Positions 1-6,597 of a DNA stretch of 7,439 nt are shown here, one piece after another; within the stretch, counting starts at the first letter, position 1; the number at the start of each line of letters is the position of its first letter. Origin of the DNA: Bacteroidia bacterium (lineage in GTDB: Bacteria; Bacteroidota; Bacteroidia; Bacteroidales; Azobacteroidaceae). Where the stretch lies: NCBI GenBank assembly GCA_025999255.1, contig BNXB01000067.1, forward strand, positions 1 to 7,439. The letters run 5' to 3'. The notes under the pieces are model-generated. The model ran no database searches, was not told the origin of the DNA, and was given only the letters and a program-made list of their open reading frames with translations. Made by a program: the position numbers and the translations under genes.

Positions 1-25
1 ATTTTTATATTTATGAAAAACTTTA

Positions 26-34
26 TTTTTTTTT
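26..34 (+). repeat. Homopolymer run of nine T at a possible frameshift site
   Basis: Nine consecutive T lie inside a short reading frame that begins at ATG 13 and reads MKNFIFF before TAG at 34-36. One additional T would continue this frame as LVSLFALGIESC and join it to the helix-turn-helix reading frame, which is open from here to 500. The tract could be a phase-variable slippage site, a site of transcriptional slippage, a fixed null mutation or a base-calling error. The sequence alone cannot decide. Confidence 0.6.
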
Positions 35-50
35 AGTATCTTTATTTGCG

Positions 51-500
51 TTGGGAATAGAATCATGTGACGATTTACCCTACCGACTCTTCACTATTCT
101 CGGAACAGGCCTACTATCCCTACAACTATTGAAGAAAAGTGAAGAAGAAGAAAAAATGAGAACATTCATCCTGAAAAAATCGGAAGACTATATCCCGTCG
201 GAATCAAAAAAAAGAAAATCATCGGTCAAGTTACCGGTCGAATTTTGGGAGGAAGTGTTGCGGGAATTCAATTCGGTATTCAATAATATAGCAATACGAT
301 TAAAAATTAAATATCCGAAACTCACAGACAGGCAAATCATCCTGGCCTGTCTGATTAAAACCGGTCTGGATTCCTATAAAATTACGGAATACCTGGGGCT
401 TTCCAAAACCAATCTCAGGACTATCAAATCCCGACTGAAAAATATCCTGAATATTTCCGGAAATAAGAAAAGCCTGGAGAATTTTCTGAAGGAATTTTAA
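51..500 (+). CDS. Helix-turn-helix regulator, membrane-anchored type, N-terminus uncertain
   Basis: The C-terminal half resembles the cytoplasmic end of the Bacteroidota regulators built as periplasmic TPR sensor, membrane helix, coiled coil and LuxR/sigma-4-like DNA-binding domain. The visible match is FWEEVLREFN, then KYPKLTDRQI, then the helix-turn-helix DSYKITEYLGLS-KTNLRTIKSRL (about residues 70-131, counted from the TTG at 51). Before it come a hydrophobic stretch (LFTILGTGLLSLQLL, about residues 13-27) and a charged KKSEEEEK segment. No TPR region is visible. The start is unclear. The frame is open to the left window edge with no in-frame ATG before 156. TTG 51 is only the first alternative start codon. 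ATG 156 would give a soluble 114-residue protein. ATG 13 opens a signal-peptide-like sequence in another frame that a T run interrupts. The DNA target is unknown. The family resemblance is inferred from motifs, not from a search. Confidence 0.65.
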   Translation: MGIESCDDLPYRLFTILGTGLLSLQLLKKSEEEEKMRTFILKKSEDYIPSESKKRKSSVKLPVEFWEEVLREFNSVFNNIAIRLKIKYPKLTDRQIILACLIKTGLDSYKITEYLGLSKTNLRTIKSRLKNILNISGNKKSLENFLKEF

Positions 501-540
501 CTTTTGTATGTAACCAATCTTCACCGCTAATTTTGCTTCT

Positions 541-557
541 GTGTTGCAACACTTTTT
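541..557 (+). terminator. Possible terminator hairpin after the helix-turn-helix gene
   Basis: A perfect 12-base palindrome, GTGTTGCAACAC (541-552), is followed directly by TTTTT. It lies 41 bases after the stop of the upstream plus-strand gene and faces the convergent PAP2 gene. As RNA the stem is only about four pairs with a TGCA loop, weak for an intrinsic terminator, so a protein-binding palindrome is an alternative. A second weak pairing on the other side, CCCTA (573-577) with TAGGG (595-599), could serve the minus-strand gene. Confidence 0.3.
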
Positions 558-610
558 ATTGAAAAGTAATATCCCTATCTAACTATCGTTCTATTAGGGG
601 TAGCCAATCT

Positions 611-1963
611 TTAAAAGAAAGAAACCAGTTTAAGCCCTCCGGATAGAGCGCTTATCGGTAAGTGTTCATCATTCAGGAATTTATCCTCTATATCCGAATA
701 GTATTTAGAAATCGAAATTTTGGCTTTCGGATTGGCATGTTTGTAATCGGCATATAATGAGATTCCTAATGTAGGAGCTATCATCATTGTCAGGGAAGCC
801 CCTCCTTCTATTATCCATGTATTATTAATGGAATATTCCATCAAAGGCATACTGATCTCTGTCTGTTCCCTGTTTACTTTTCTTTCAACCCGGATGTCAA
901 TGTTCCCTCCGGTTCCAACCCCTATTCCGGCAAGGATCTTACCTTGCAAAATAAATTTCGGGCCTAAAAATTTGGAATAATATCCGCCAACCATCAGTGA
1001 AGATAATCCTAAGGACTGTGTATCCATTTGAGGATTCTCCAGCTCTTCCGGTAACTCGTCCCATTCCAGAAGGTCTAATGCCTCCCTTTCAAAGGGAATA
1101 TGCATAAAACCTAATTCCGCGCCTATACCCCATTTTTTATTGAAAAAATAAGCTCCCTCCACAGCCCCTTCCAAACCAAGTTTTCCGAACGAGCTTAAAT
1201 CATCGATATAGAAAGACTGTCCAAATTTCACGGATACAAACGAGGGATTCTCCAGCTCTTTCTTTACATCGAAAGAGGTAAAAAAATCCCCTTTATTCTT
1301 ATAGAAATTGTCAACTATCAGGTAACTTAATTCTGTAGATAAAATACCAATACCTGCTCCGGCTAAAATATCAGAAAGCCAATGGCGGTTATTCAGGCTC
1401 CTGCTTATGCCCGTATAGGAACTCATTGAATAGCCCAATATACTGTACAAAGAATTGACATGGGCGTATTCCTTATGGAGGAAAGTGGCATTCATAAAAG
1501 CTGTTGCCGTATGTCCCGAAGGGAAAGAATTCCTGGATGTCCCGTCCGGACGCATCACTCTGGCTGAATATTTAATAGAATTAACCAGTCCGCCCATGAT
1601 CAACATTCCACCGCCCCAGTTTATAGCTGCGCGTACAAGCTTATTCCGGCCTCTGACTCCGGACAGGTTTAATGTGAAAGCAGTAGCTGCCGGAGCATAT
1701 TGCATGTAATTATCCAATTCATTATGAAAATTCGGTATGTACCGGTTACGGACACTCCTTACATCTTCACTGGCCTGCCATGTCACGGCAGAAAGACCGA
1801 CAAAAACCGCAGGGGCTATCGCATGTTTCCAGAATGGGTCTTTTTGTTGTCGAATTCGGATAAGGGAGTCTTTTGTAAAAGAAGCGCTGCTTTGATTTTG
1901 GCCCAGCAGTGCATTTGAAGGAACCAGAAAAATAATAGTAAGTAAAAAGGATCTCATCAGCAT
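611..1963 (-). CDS. PAP2-family phosphatase with C-terminal barrel-like domain
   Basis: This is a type 2 phosphatidic acid phosphatase superfamily enzyme, predicted to remove phosphate from a lipid or isoprenoid phosphate in the envelope; the substrate is unknown. Numbered from ATG 1963 (450 residues), it has a signal peptide (about 1-22) and the full three-part active site: K131-x6-R138-P139, P148-S149-G150-H151 and S187-R188-x5-H194-x3-D198. The PAP2 domain, with several hydrophobic helices, covers about 45-220. About residues 240-450 are unlike PAP2: they show alternating, glycine- and aromatic-rich strands and end in LKLVSFF, as in small outer-membrane barrels. An upstream ATG (1993) adds MCICKSIKLD; I prefer 1963 or ATG 1957 because the signal peptide then has a normal short N-region. 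There is no Shine-Dalgarno. It is convergent with the regulator gene and divergent from the hydrolase gene. The phosphatase call is firm, while outer-membrane location is inference. Confidence 0.9.
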   Translation of the reverse strand: MLMRSFLLTIIFLVPSNALLGQNQSSASFTKDSLIRIRQQKDPFWKHAIAPAVFVGLSAVTWQASEDVRSVRNRYIPNFHNELDNYMQYAPAATAFTLNLSGVRGRNKLVRAAINWGGGMLIMGGLVNSIKYSARVMRPDGTSRNSFPSGHTATAFMNATFLHKEYAHVNSLYSILGYSMSSYTGISRSLNNRHWLSDILAGAGIGILSTELSYLIVDNFYKNKGDFFTSFDVKKELENPSFVSVKFGQSFYIDDLSSFGKLGLEGAVEGAYFFNKKWGIGAELGFMHIPFEREALDLLEWDELPEELENPQMDTQSLGLSSLMVGGYYSKFLGPKFILQGKILAGIGVGTGGNIDIRVERKVNREQTEISMPLMEYSINNTWIIEGGASLTMMIAPTLGISLYADYKHANPKAKISISKYYSDIEDKFLNDEHLPISALSGGLKLVSFF

Positions 1964-2093
1964 ATCTAATTTTATTGATTTACAAATGCACATTAAGTTA
2001 TACAGAATGTTAAAGAGAGTACAAGCAGTTTAGAAACTCCATATATAGATATGGAACATATTCATTTCCGGTATAGTTTATATCATTATCCGT

Positions 2094-2101
2094 CAAATAT
2101 A
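2094..2101 (-). promoter_or_regulatory. Possible -7 box for the PAP2 gene
   Basis: On the minus strand this reads TATATTTG, a full match to the Bacteroidota -7 consensus TAnnTTTG, about 130 bases upstream of the chosen start. No TTTG lies at the expected -33 distance, so support is partial. A poorer alternative much closer to the gene is TGCATTTG (minus strand, 1983-1990), with TTTA 20 bases upstream; it would give a very short leader for ATG 1963. Confidence 0.3.
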
Positions 2102-2233
2102 AATATACTTTGATTGCTATACTAATTTATTGACTATTTTCATGGGTTTTTACTGTAATTCTCTATAATTTTAAGGTAACGGTTTGGTAACTGTACCCTG
2201 TCCAAAAAGGATATTTCCCTGTCTTTTTCCGGC

Positions 2234-2260
2234 TTAATCAATCTGTTTGCTTTTGATTAA
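2234..2260. repeat. Inverted repeat TTAATCAA-N11-TTGATTAA
   Basis: Two perfect 8-base arms (2234-2241 and 2253-2260) are separated by 11 bases, giving a centre-to-centre distance of 19 bases, close to two helical turns. No T run follows it on either strand, so it does not look like a terminator. It sits about 80 bases upstream of the GHL10 promoter and could be an operator. Confidence 0.5.
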
Positions 2261-2339
2261 AAATACTGGAAATCAGTTAGTTTACTTCGATTTACTTAAA
2301 GTTGCTTTTAGGTCTTGACTTTTACACAAAAGTACCGGA

Positions 2340-2371
2340 TTTGCTCAACTGGAATAATTCCGGTATTTTTG
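2340..2371 (+). promoter_or_regulatory. Bacteroidota-type promoter of the GHL10 gene
   Basis: TTTG (2340-2343), a 20-base spacer and TATTTTTG (2364-2371) match the Bacteroidota housekeeping promoter TTTG-N19-21-TAnnTTTG perfectly. The expected transcription start, a few bases after the -7 box, falls at about 2375-2378, immediately before ATG 2379. The mRNA would then have almost no 5' leader. The arms TACCGGA (2333-2339) and TCCGGTA (2359-2365) form an inverted repeat around the promoter. Confidence 0.75.
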
Positions 2372-2378
2372 CGCCGTG

Positions 2379-3848
2379 ATGAAACAAGTTCTGTTTTTTA
2401 TTATCTTTGTATTGATTCATTCCGGTCTTGCAGCTCATCCTAAGCATGAAATCCGGGCTGTTTGGCTGGCGACTAACCATGCTTTGGATTGGCCGGATTC
2501 TCCTGTTCGTAATCAAAGTGATATTGTCAGGCAGCAGCAAAGTCTTTGTCAGATACTGGACGAACTGAAAGAAGCCAATTTTAATGTGGTTTTTTTACAG
2601 ACCAGGATCCGGGGAAATGTGATCTACCCCTCCAAAATAGAGCCATGGAGCAACTTTGTTAATTGGGATCCATCATTGAATCCAGGGTATGATCCTTTGG
2701 ATTTTGCCATAAAAGCTTGTCATGAACGCGGTTTGGCGTGTCATGCATGGTTTGTGACTTTTCCTTTGGGTTTGGAGAAAATCAACGGAAGACCCAATAA
2801 TTCTCCCACCATCATTAAGAATAAAGATTTGGTGAAAAAGTTCAGGGGAGAGTTGTATCTGGATCCGGGAAATCCTCAAACACGTGTCTATTTACTTTCA
2901 TTGGTAAAAGAAATAGTATCCTGTTATGATATCGACGGATTTCATTTCGATTATATCCGGTATCCGGATCGGGCTTCTGATTTTCCGGATAGGGACAGTT
3001 ATAACAGGTACGGACAAAAACAGAATATTGAGTCATGGAGAAGGGATAATATCAATCAGTTGGTTTATGCTGCTTATGATACGATAAAATCGTTGAAACC
3101 CTGGGTTATTGTAAGTAGTTCCGTATTGGGAATGTATCAAAAGATTCCGGGAAATACCCAGGCTCATTGGACTGCCTATTCAAGCGTGTTCCAGGATCCG
3201 GTAAACTGGCTTAGTAAGGGGAAGCACGATTGGATAGTTCCGATGATGTATTATTCGGATAATCTGTTTTTTCCTTTTGTTGAAAACTGGCAGGAGCATA
3301 GTTATGGTCGGTATGTGGTTCCTGGTATTGGTTTGTATCGTATGGATCAGAATGAAGGGGGATGGGATGTTTCCACTATCCTGGATCAAATCCGGTATTC
3401 CCGTTTGTCCCGTACCCGGGGAAATGCTTTTTACCGGACCTGGTACCTGATGGACAATACAAAAGGGATATCCGATTCTATAAAAACCGGATTTTACCGG
3501 TATCCGTCTCAATTGCCGCCTATATACTGGCAAGATAGTATTGCTCCTGTTGTTCCGTGTAAGCCGGATGCCGTTCAATCGGGAGATTCCCTTCATATTA
3601 CCTGGAATTATCCGGAGGTTTCCGAAAAACTTTATTTCAACGTTTATTGTTCCGGGAATTTTCCTGTGGATATTGAAAACCCGGAGAATTTACTGGCGAC
3701 ACGTGTTTCAGGTACCGGATTTTCCATACCGGTGGACCGGAACAGGGAAAAGGGATATTATTACCTGGTTACTGCCGGTGATCGTTATCACAATGAAAGC
3801 GAGCCTTCCAAAGTTGTATTTTTCTACATGGGTTCGTTAGAAAAATAA
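2379..3848 (+). CDS. Secreted glycosyl-hydrolase-like 10 (GHL10/DUF187) family protein
   Basis: This 489-residue protein opens with a clear signal peptide (MKQVLFFIIF to about residue 19) and no lipoprotein cysteine. It continues with EIRAVWLAT, the usual opening of the GHL10 (DUF187) TIM-barrel family, typified by Bacillus YngK. Further family features are FNVVFLQTR (about 68-76), GYDPLDFAIKACHERGL (about 103-119), LYLDPGNP (about 159-166), DIDGFHFDYIRYP (about 184-196) and PMMYY (about 288-292). Acidic residues in the DGFHFDYIRYP stretch are the likeliest catalytic or binding positions by analogy. About residues 393-484 look like a beta-sandwich (fibronectin-III-like) domain. Members are thought to act on extracellular or cell-wall glycans, but the substrate is not known. 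ATG 2379 is chosen over GTG 2376, which adds only one residue. The gene ends one base before the convergent DUF5686 gene. Confidence 0.9.
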   Translation: MKQVLFFIIFVLIHSGLAAHPKHEIRAVWLATNHALDWPDSPVRNQSDIVRQQQSLCQILDELKEANFNVVFLQTRIRGNVIYPSKIEPWSNFVNWDPSLNPGYDPLDFAIKACHERGLACHAWFVTFPLGLEKINGRPNNSPTIIKNKDLVKKFRGELYLDPGNPQTRVYLLSLVKEIVSCYDIDGFHFDYIRYPDRASDFPDRDSYNRYGQKQNIESWRRDNINQLVYAAYDTIKSLKPWVIVSSSVLGMYQKIPGNTQAHWTAYSSVFQDPVNWLSKGKHDWIVPMMYYSDNLFFPFVENWQEHSYGRYVVPGIGLYRMDQNEGGWDVSTILDQIRYSRLSRTRGNAFYRTWYLMDNTKGISDSIKTGFYRYPSQLPPIYWQDSIAPVVPCKPDAVQSGDSLHITWNYPEVSEKLYFNVYCSGNFPVDIENPENLLATRVSGTGFSIPVDRNREKGYYYLVTAGDRYHNESEPSKVVFFYMGSLEK

Positions 3849-3849
3849 T

Positions 3850-6330
3850 TTATTTCAGGTGTTCTGCATTTTTTAACAACGGAAGTGAAATACTGACGCC
3901 CCAACTGTTATAATCGAACTGATCCAATCCTACGAAAATGCCGGTGCTGACACCTAATCCTCCAAGTAATGAAAAAGAAAGGGAATAACCCCATTCGGAA
4001 TAATACTTTTTATCGGGAGTATGTAAGAATTTTCCGTGAATAGATTCTTTCACCGGTTTCCCATGCAGGAATGATAAACGTTTTAGCATCAGGTATTCCG
4101 ACTGGAAATTAACAAATGCCTGTACCCAGTTTTTATTTGTAGAATAGGTGTAATAGGGTAGAAGGATAAAAGATGTTTCCAGAATATTTCCTGTGATCAG
4201 TTGATCGGCCGAGTTGAAATGTTTGTAGTCGATATAATTGAATTCGTTGTTGTTGAAGAATTTTCCGGCATTTATCCGGTAATACAACCGGTTAAAAAGT
4301 CCCAGTCGTATATTTTGCGCGATCATAAAATTCAGGCAGTAAAACTCCGAGTATTCGGATCCTCCGTCGATCCCCTGACTGAAAATTGCACGGAATGTCG
4401 GGAAACGGGTTTTTACGTATTGTTTTTTACCTTTCGTAATCATATAATACAATTCGGGAGTATATTGTAATCCGATATCGTATCTTGTTAACATATTGTA
4501 TTGTTCGTTTAGCATGCCCGGATAGGGAGGTATATTCGGTGTCGCATCTTTTTTACGGCCAAAGAAATTGTAAGTCGTGTGATTTTCGAGAGGTTCACGA
4601 TCCGCAATTTCAAAGCCGGTAATCAATTTTGTCCCGTTGGCGATATCAATGAAATTTTCGACTTTGAAGAAATTTTTCTGATAAAATTTAGCTTTGTTGA
4701 TCCCGATGAAGGAAGAATAAAATGCATTTTCCAGTCTCGTCATACCGTTATCGCCAAGGTAATCTTCGGAAACGCTTCCTCCTGAAATATTCAGTAACCC
4801 GAATTGCATCGGCGCATAGGTCAATTCCATGTCCACAGTCCATAATAAGCGTTTCCGTGCAAGCGCCCAATAGGCGGAAGGTTTGATTTTCCAGGAAGAA
4901 TGTTCTTTGCGTTTGATGTCGAATTGAAATCCGGTTCCGAGCCAGAATCCGTCCACGAAATTATATTCGGGAACGGTTTCGAGGAGGCTGCCGTATTTGA
5001 AAATTACTTTAGAAGAATCGTTGCCGATTCGTCCTCCTGCCAATGCGTTGAACAAAGAATATCCTTTTTTTCCTGATTTTGCATCCTTGATAGAATCGGC
5101 TTTGGTTTGTAGGGTATCTTTACGGGAATAGCTTGCAATTTCTTCATCGTTGAGCTTTATGCTGCGGATATCCGTCCAATATACCGAATCCCGTCCGGTT
5201 GCAAGGGAGTCGGCCTCACGTTTATATTTTTCGTCCCGGGATTTGATTTCCAGATTTTTTTTCTCTTTTTCAGGTTTTATTTTCCGGTCTTGTCCGGCCA
5301 GGGCAATAATAGAGTCGTTTAAAAGGACATGGGTATATTTCACGGAAGATAAATAATCGAAAACAAATTTAACTCCCATGAAACCGACATCGATATGGGA
5401 TTTAAAACTGGTAACCATATAAACATTATCGGCTATGTCGTTGAAATTAAGGGTATAACTGACTTTACCGAGTTCCGTATTACGGATTAGTTCGGCGCCC
5501 CGGACATCCCAGTAGTCGTCGGCGATATACAAATACCCGTTGTATAGTTTAGGGTCATTAAATTTAGGTATAATTTTTATTTTACTGACATTGATACCGT
5601 CGATTTCTTCAAAATCCTCGTAACGAAACCTGTAATAAGAAAAAGTTTTCGGGTGTAGGAGCGCCCCATCGTATTGAGCGTAGAGGGAACCCTGGAAGAT
5701 GCCCATGGCTTCTTTGGCGACCGAATCGTTCGGCATAGAGCTTGAAAATGCTTTGACGGTCTGGATATAGGTATCTGGATAGATATATTTTATTTCGCTA
5801 TAGGATTCCTGGAGAAAAAGTTTGTCTTTGTAGAGTCTGAGTTGTTCGCCTCCCATTTTTTCAATCAATTTGGGAATATGCAAGGATTTTCCCGTTCCTT
5901 TGATATAGGCTTCACAGGTAAATTCTTTCACCCGGGCAAGGTGGAACGGGGCTTTTTCAACAGCTTTCCGTATAATTTTGTAGGCAGGGTCTTCTCCGGA
6001 ACGTACAATGACTTCCGATAGTTCGAAAGATGTGGCAGTCAGGGTAATTTCCAGATACGCCGGGTCTGTATCTTTTTTAATTGAAAATGTTTTATCTTGT
6101 GATGTGTATCCCAGGCAGGAAAAGGTACAATTGTAATTTCCTTCCGGCAAAGTGACCTGAAATTCTCCATTGGTATTACAAATCAGTCCTTGTTTATTTT
6201 CTTTGATGTAAACTGTTGCCCCGGAAATTGGCTCTCCGGATGTTTCGACCACTTTTCCTTTGAAGTTTTGGGAGAATGATATGCTATGGAATAGAAAAAA
6301 CAAGATTATAGATACTATTAAGTTTCTCAT
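3850..6330 (-). CDS. DUF5686 protein with CarboxypepD_reg-like domain
   Basis: This 826-residue exported protein belongs to a family common in Bacteroidota and of unknown function. It has a signal peptide (MRNLIVSIIL through about residue 20), then a carboxypeptidase-regulatory-like beta-sandwich (about 23-105, with GKVVETSGEPISGATVYIKE and GEFQVTLPEGNY). The DUF5686 region starts near EDPAYKIIRKAVEK (about 113) and includes IKIIPKFNDPKLYNGYLYIADD (about 251-272). A lysine- and aspartate-rich linker follows (about 349-420), then a long strand-rich C-terminus ending LSFSLLGGLGV...WGVSISLPLL, suggestive of an outer-membrane barrel. The same N-terminal sandwich is found on SusC/TonB-dependent receptors, but no plug domain is seen here. 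ATG 6330 is chosen because the longer frame starts at TTG 6423 and promoter boxes lie inside that extension. Family call is strong; location is inference. Confidence 0.88.
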   Translation of the reverse strand: MRNLIVSIILFFLFHSISFSQNFKGKVVETSGEPISGATVYIKENKQGLICNTNGEFQVTLPEGNYNCTFSCLGYTSQDKTFSIKKDTDPAYLEITLTATSFELSEVIVRSGEDPAYKIIRKAVEKAPFHLARVKEFTCEAYIKGTGKSLHIPKLIEKMGGEQLRLYKDKLFLQESYSEIKYIYPDTYIQTVKAFSSSMPNDSVAKEAMGIFQGSLYAQYDGALLHPKTFSYYRFRYEDFEEIDGINVSKIKIIPKFNDPKLYNGYLYIADDYWDVRGAELIRNTELGKVSYTLNFNDIADNVYMVTSFKSHIDVGFMGVKFVFDYLSSVKYTHVLLNDSIIALAGQDRKIKPEKEKKNLEIKSRDEKYKREADSLATGRDSVYWTDIRSIKLNDEEIASYSRKDTLQTKADSIKDAKSGKKGYSLFNALAGGRIGNDSSKVIFKYGSLLETVPEYNFVDGFWLGTGFQFDIKRKEHSSWKIKPSAYWALARKRLLWTVDMELTYAPMQFGLLNISGGSVSEDYLGDNGMTRLENAFYSSFIGINKAKFYQKNFFKVENFIDIANGTKLITGFEIADREPLENHTTYNFFGRKKDATPNIPPYPGMLNEQYNMLTRYDIGLQYTPELYYMITKGKKQYVKTRFPTFRAIFSQGIDGGSEYSEFYCLNFMIAQNIRLGLFNRLYYRINAGKFFNNNEFNYIDYKHFNSADQLITGNILETSFILLPYYTYSTNKNWVQAFVNFQSEYLMLKRLSFLHGKPVKESIHGKFLHTPDKKYYSEWGYSLSFSLLGGLGVSTGIFVGLDQFDYNSWGVSISLPLLKNAEHLK

Positions 6331-6354
6331 TGTGCCGTTAGTGATAATTTGTTG

Positions 6355-6362
6355 CAAATATA
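6355..6362 (-). promoter_or_regulatory. Second -7 box upstream of the DUF5686 gene
   Basis: The minus strand reads TATATTTG, a full match to TAnnTTTG, only about 25 bases before ATG 6330. No TTTG is present at the -33 distance, so it may be a weak or activator-dependent second promoter, or chance in AT-rich DNA. Confidence 0.35.
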
Positions 6363-6392
6363 AAATCAATAGTTCATACGACTTTAACAGTA

Positions 6393-6424
6393 CAAAGTTA
6401 TGAATAAACGAAATCGGATGCAAA
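6393..6424 (-). promoter_or_regulatory. Bacteroidota-type promoter of the DUF5686 gene
   Basis: Read on the minus strand: TTTG (6421-6424), a 20-base spacer, then TAACTTTG (6393-6400), a perfect match to TTTG-N19-21-TAnnTTTG. The expected start of transcription is near 6386-6389, giving a leader of roughly 55-60 bases to ATG 6330. This rules against translation from TTG 6423, which overlaps the -33 element. Confidence 0.75.
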
Positions 6425-6488
6425 TTTATTTTTATTTCGCCGTTTTGAGAAAGATGACATAGTAGTCAATAACATTATAAAAAAATAT

Positions 6489-6520
6489 TTTGAAAAATAG
6501 AAAAAAAGAATTTATATTTG
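6489..6520 (+). promoter_or_regulatory. Bacteroidota-type promoter of the PAS/LuxR regulator
   Basis: TTTG (6489-6492), 20 bases, then TATATTTG (6513-6520), is a perfect consensus match. The expected start of transcription is about 6525-6528, leaving a leader of about 95 bases before ATG 6622. The leader contains two short palindromes (6541-6555 and 6580-6597). Confidence 0.75.
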
Positions 6521-6540
6521 TGCTAATATATGTTATTTGA

Positions 6541-6597
6541 GATTTTTTAAAAATCACTTTCTAAGAACTTGAGAATTTGTTTGATTATGGGATCAAA
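6541..6597 (+). repeat. Two short palindromes in the regulator's 5' leader
   Basis: GATTTTT-T-AAAAATC (6541-6555) is a perfect 7-base dyad around one base. TTTGAT-N6-ATCAAA (6580-6597) is a perfect 6-base stem with a six-base loop, ending 24 bases before the start codon. The first is AT-only in its core and could arise by chance. The second could form a small RNA hairpin or act as an operator. Confidence 0.35.

Larger units (their letters stand above)
1994..2339. other. Divergent intergenic region between PAP2 and GHL10 genes
   Basis: This AT-rich stretch holds no credible gene on either strand and no tRNA- or rRNA-like structure that I can see. It carries a possible promoter box for the leftward gene (2094-2101), a GGTAAC direct repeat with 11-base spacing (2175-2191) and an 8-base perfect inverted repeat (2234-2260). 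The rightward promoter begins at its right edge. It is long for a simple divergent promoter region, so upstream regulatory sites are plausible but unproven. Confidence 0.6.

Noticed and set aside
206..213. A8 run in the helix-turn-helix gene as a second slippage site
   Set aside because: The reading frame continues correctly across it and encodes an ordinary lysine-rich linker, so no frameshift is needed.
1455..1918. Two plus-strand frames inside the PAP2 gene
   Set aside because: They run antisense through the PAP2 catalytic region, which carries intact motifs on the minus strand.
3180..3596. 138-codon minus-strand frame
   Set aside because: It is antisense to the GHL10 gene. The low stop frequency follows from codon use of the real gene, and the translation shows no domain.
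3856..3880. Possible terminator around CAGGTGTTCTG followed by T6
   Set aside because: The stem is only three base pairs and lies inside the DUF5686 coding end, so it is too weak to call.
6331..6423. N-terminal extension of the DUF5686 frame beginning MHPISF
   Set aside because: Its first codon is TTG, consensus promoter boxes lie within it, and a standard signal peptide begins at ATG 6330.
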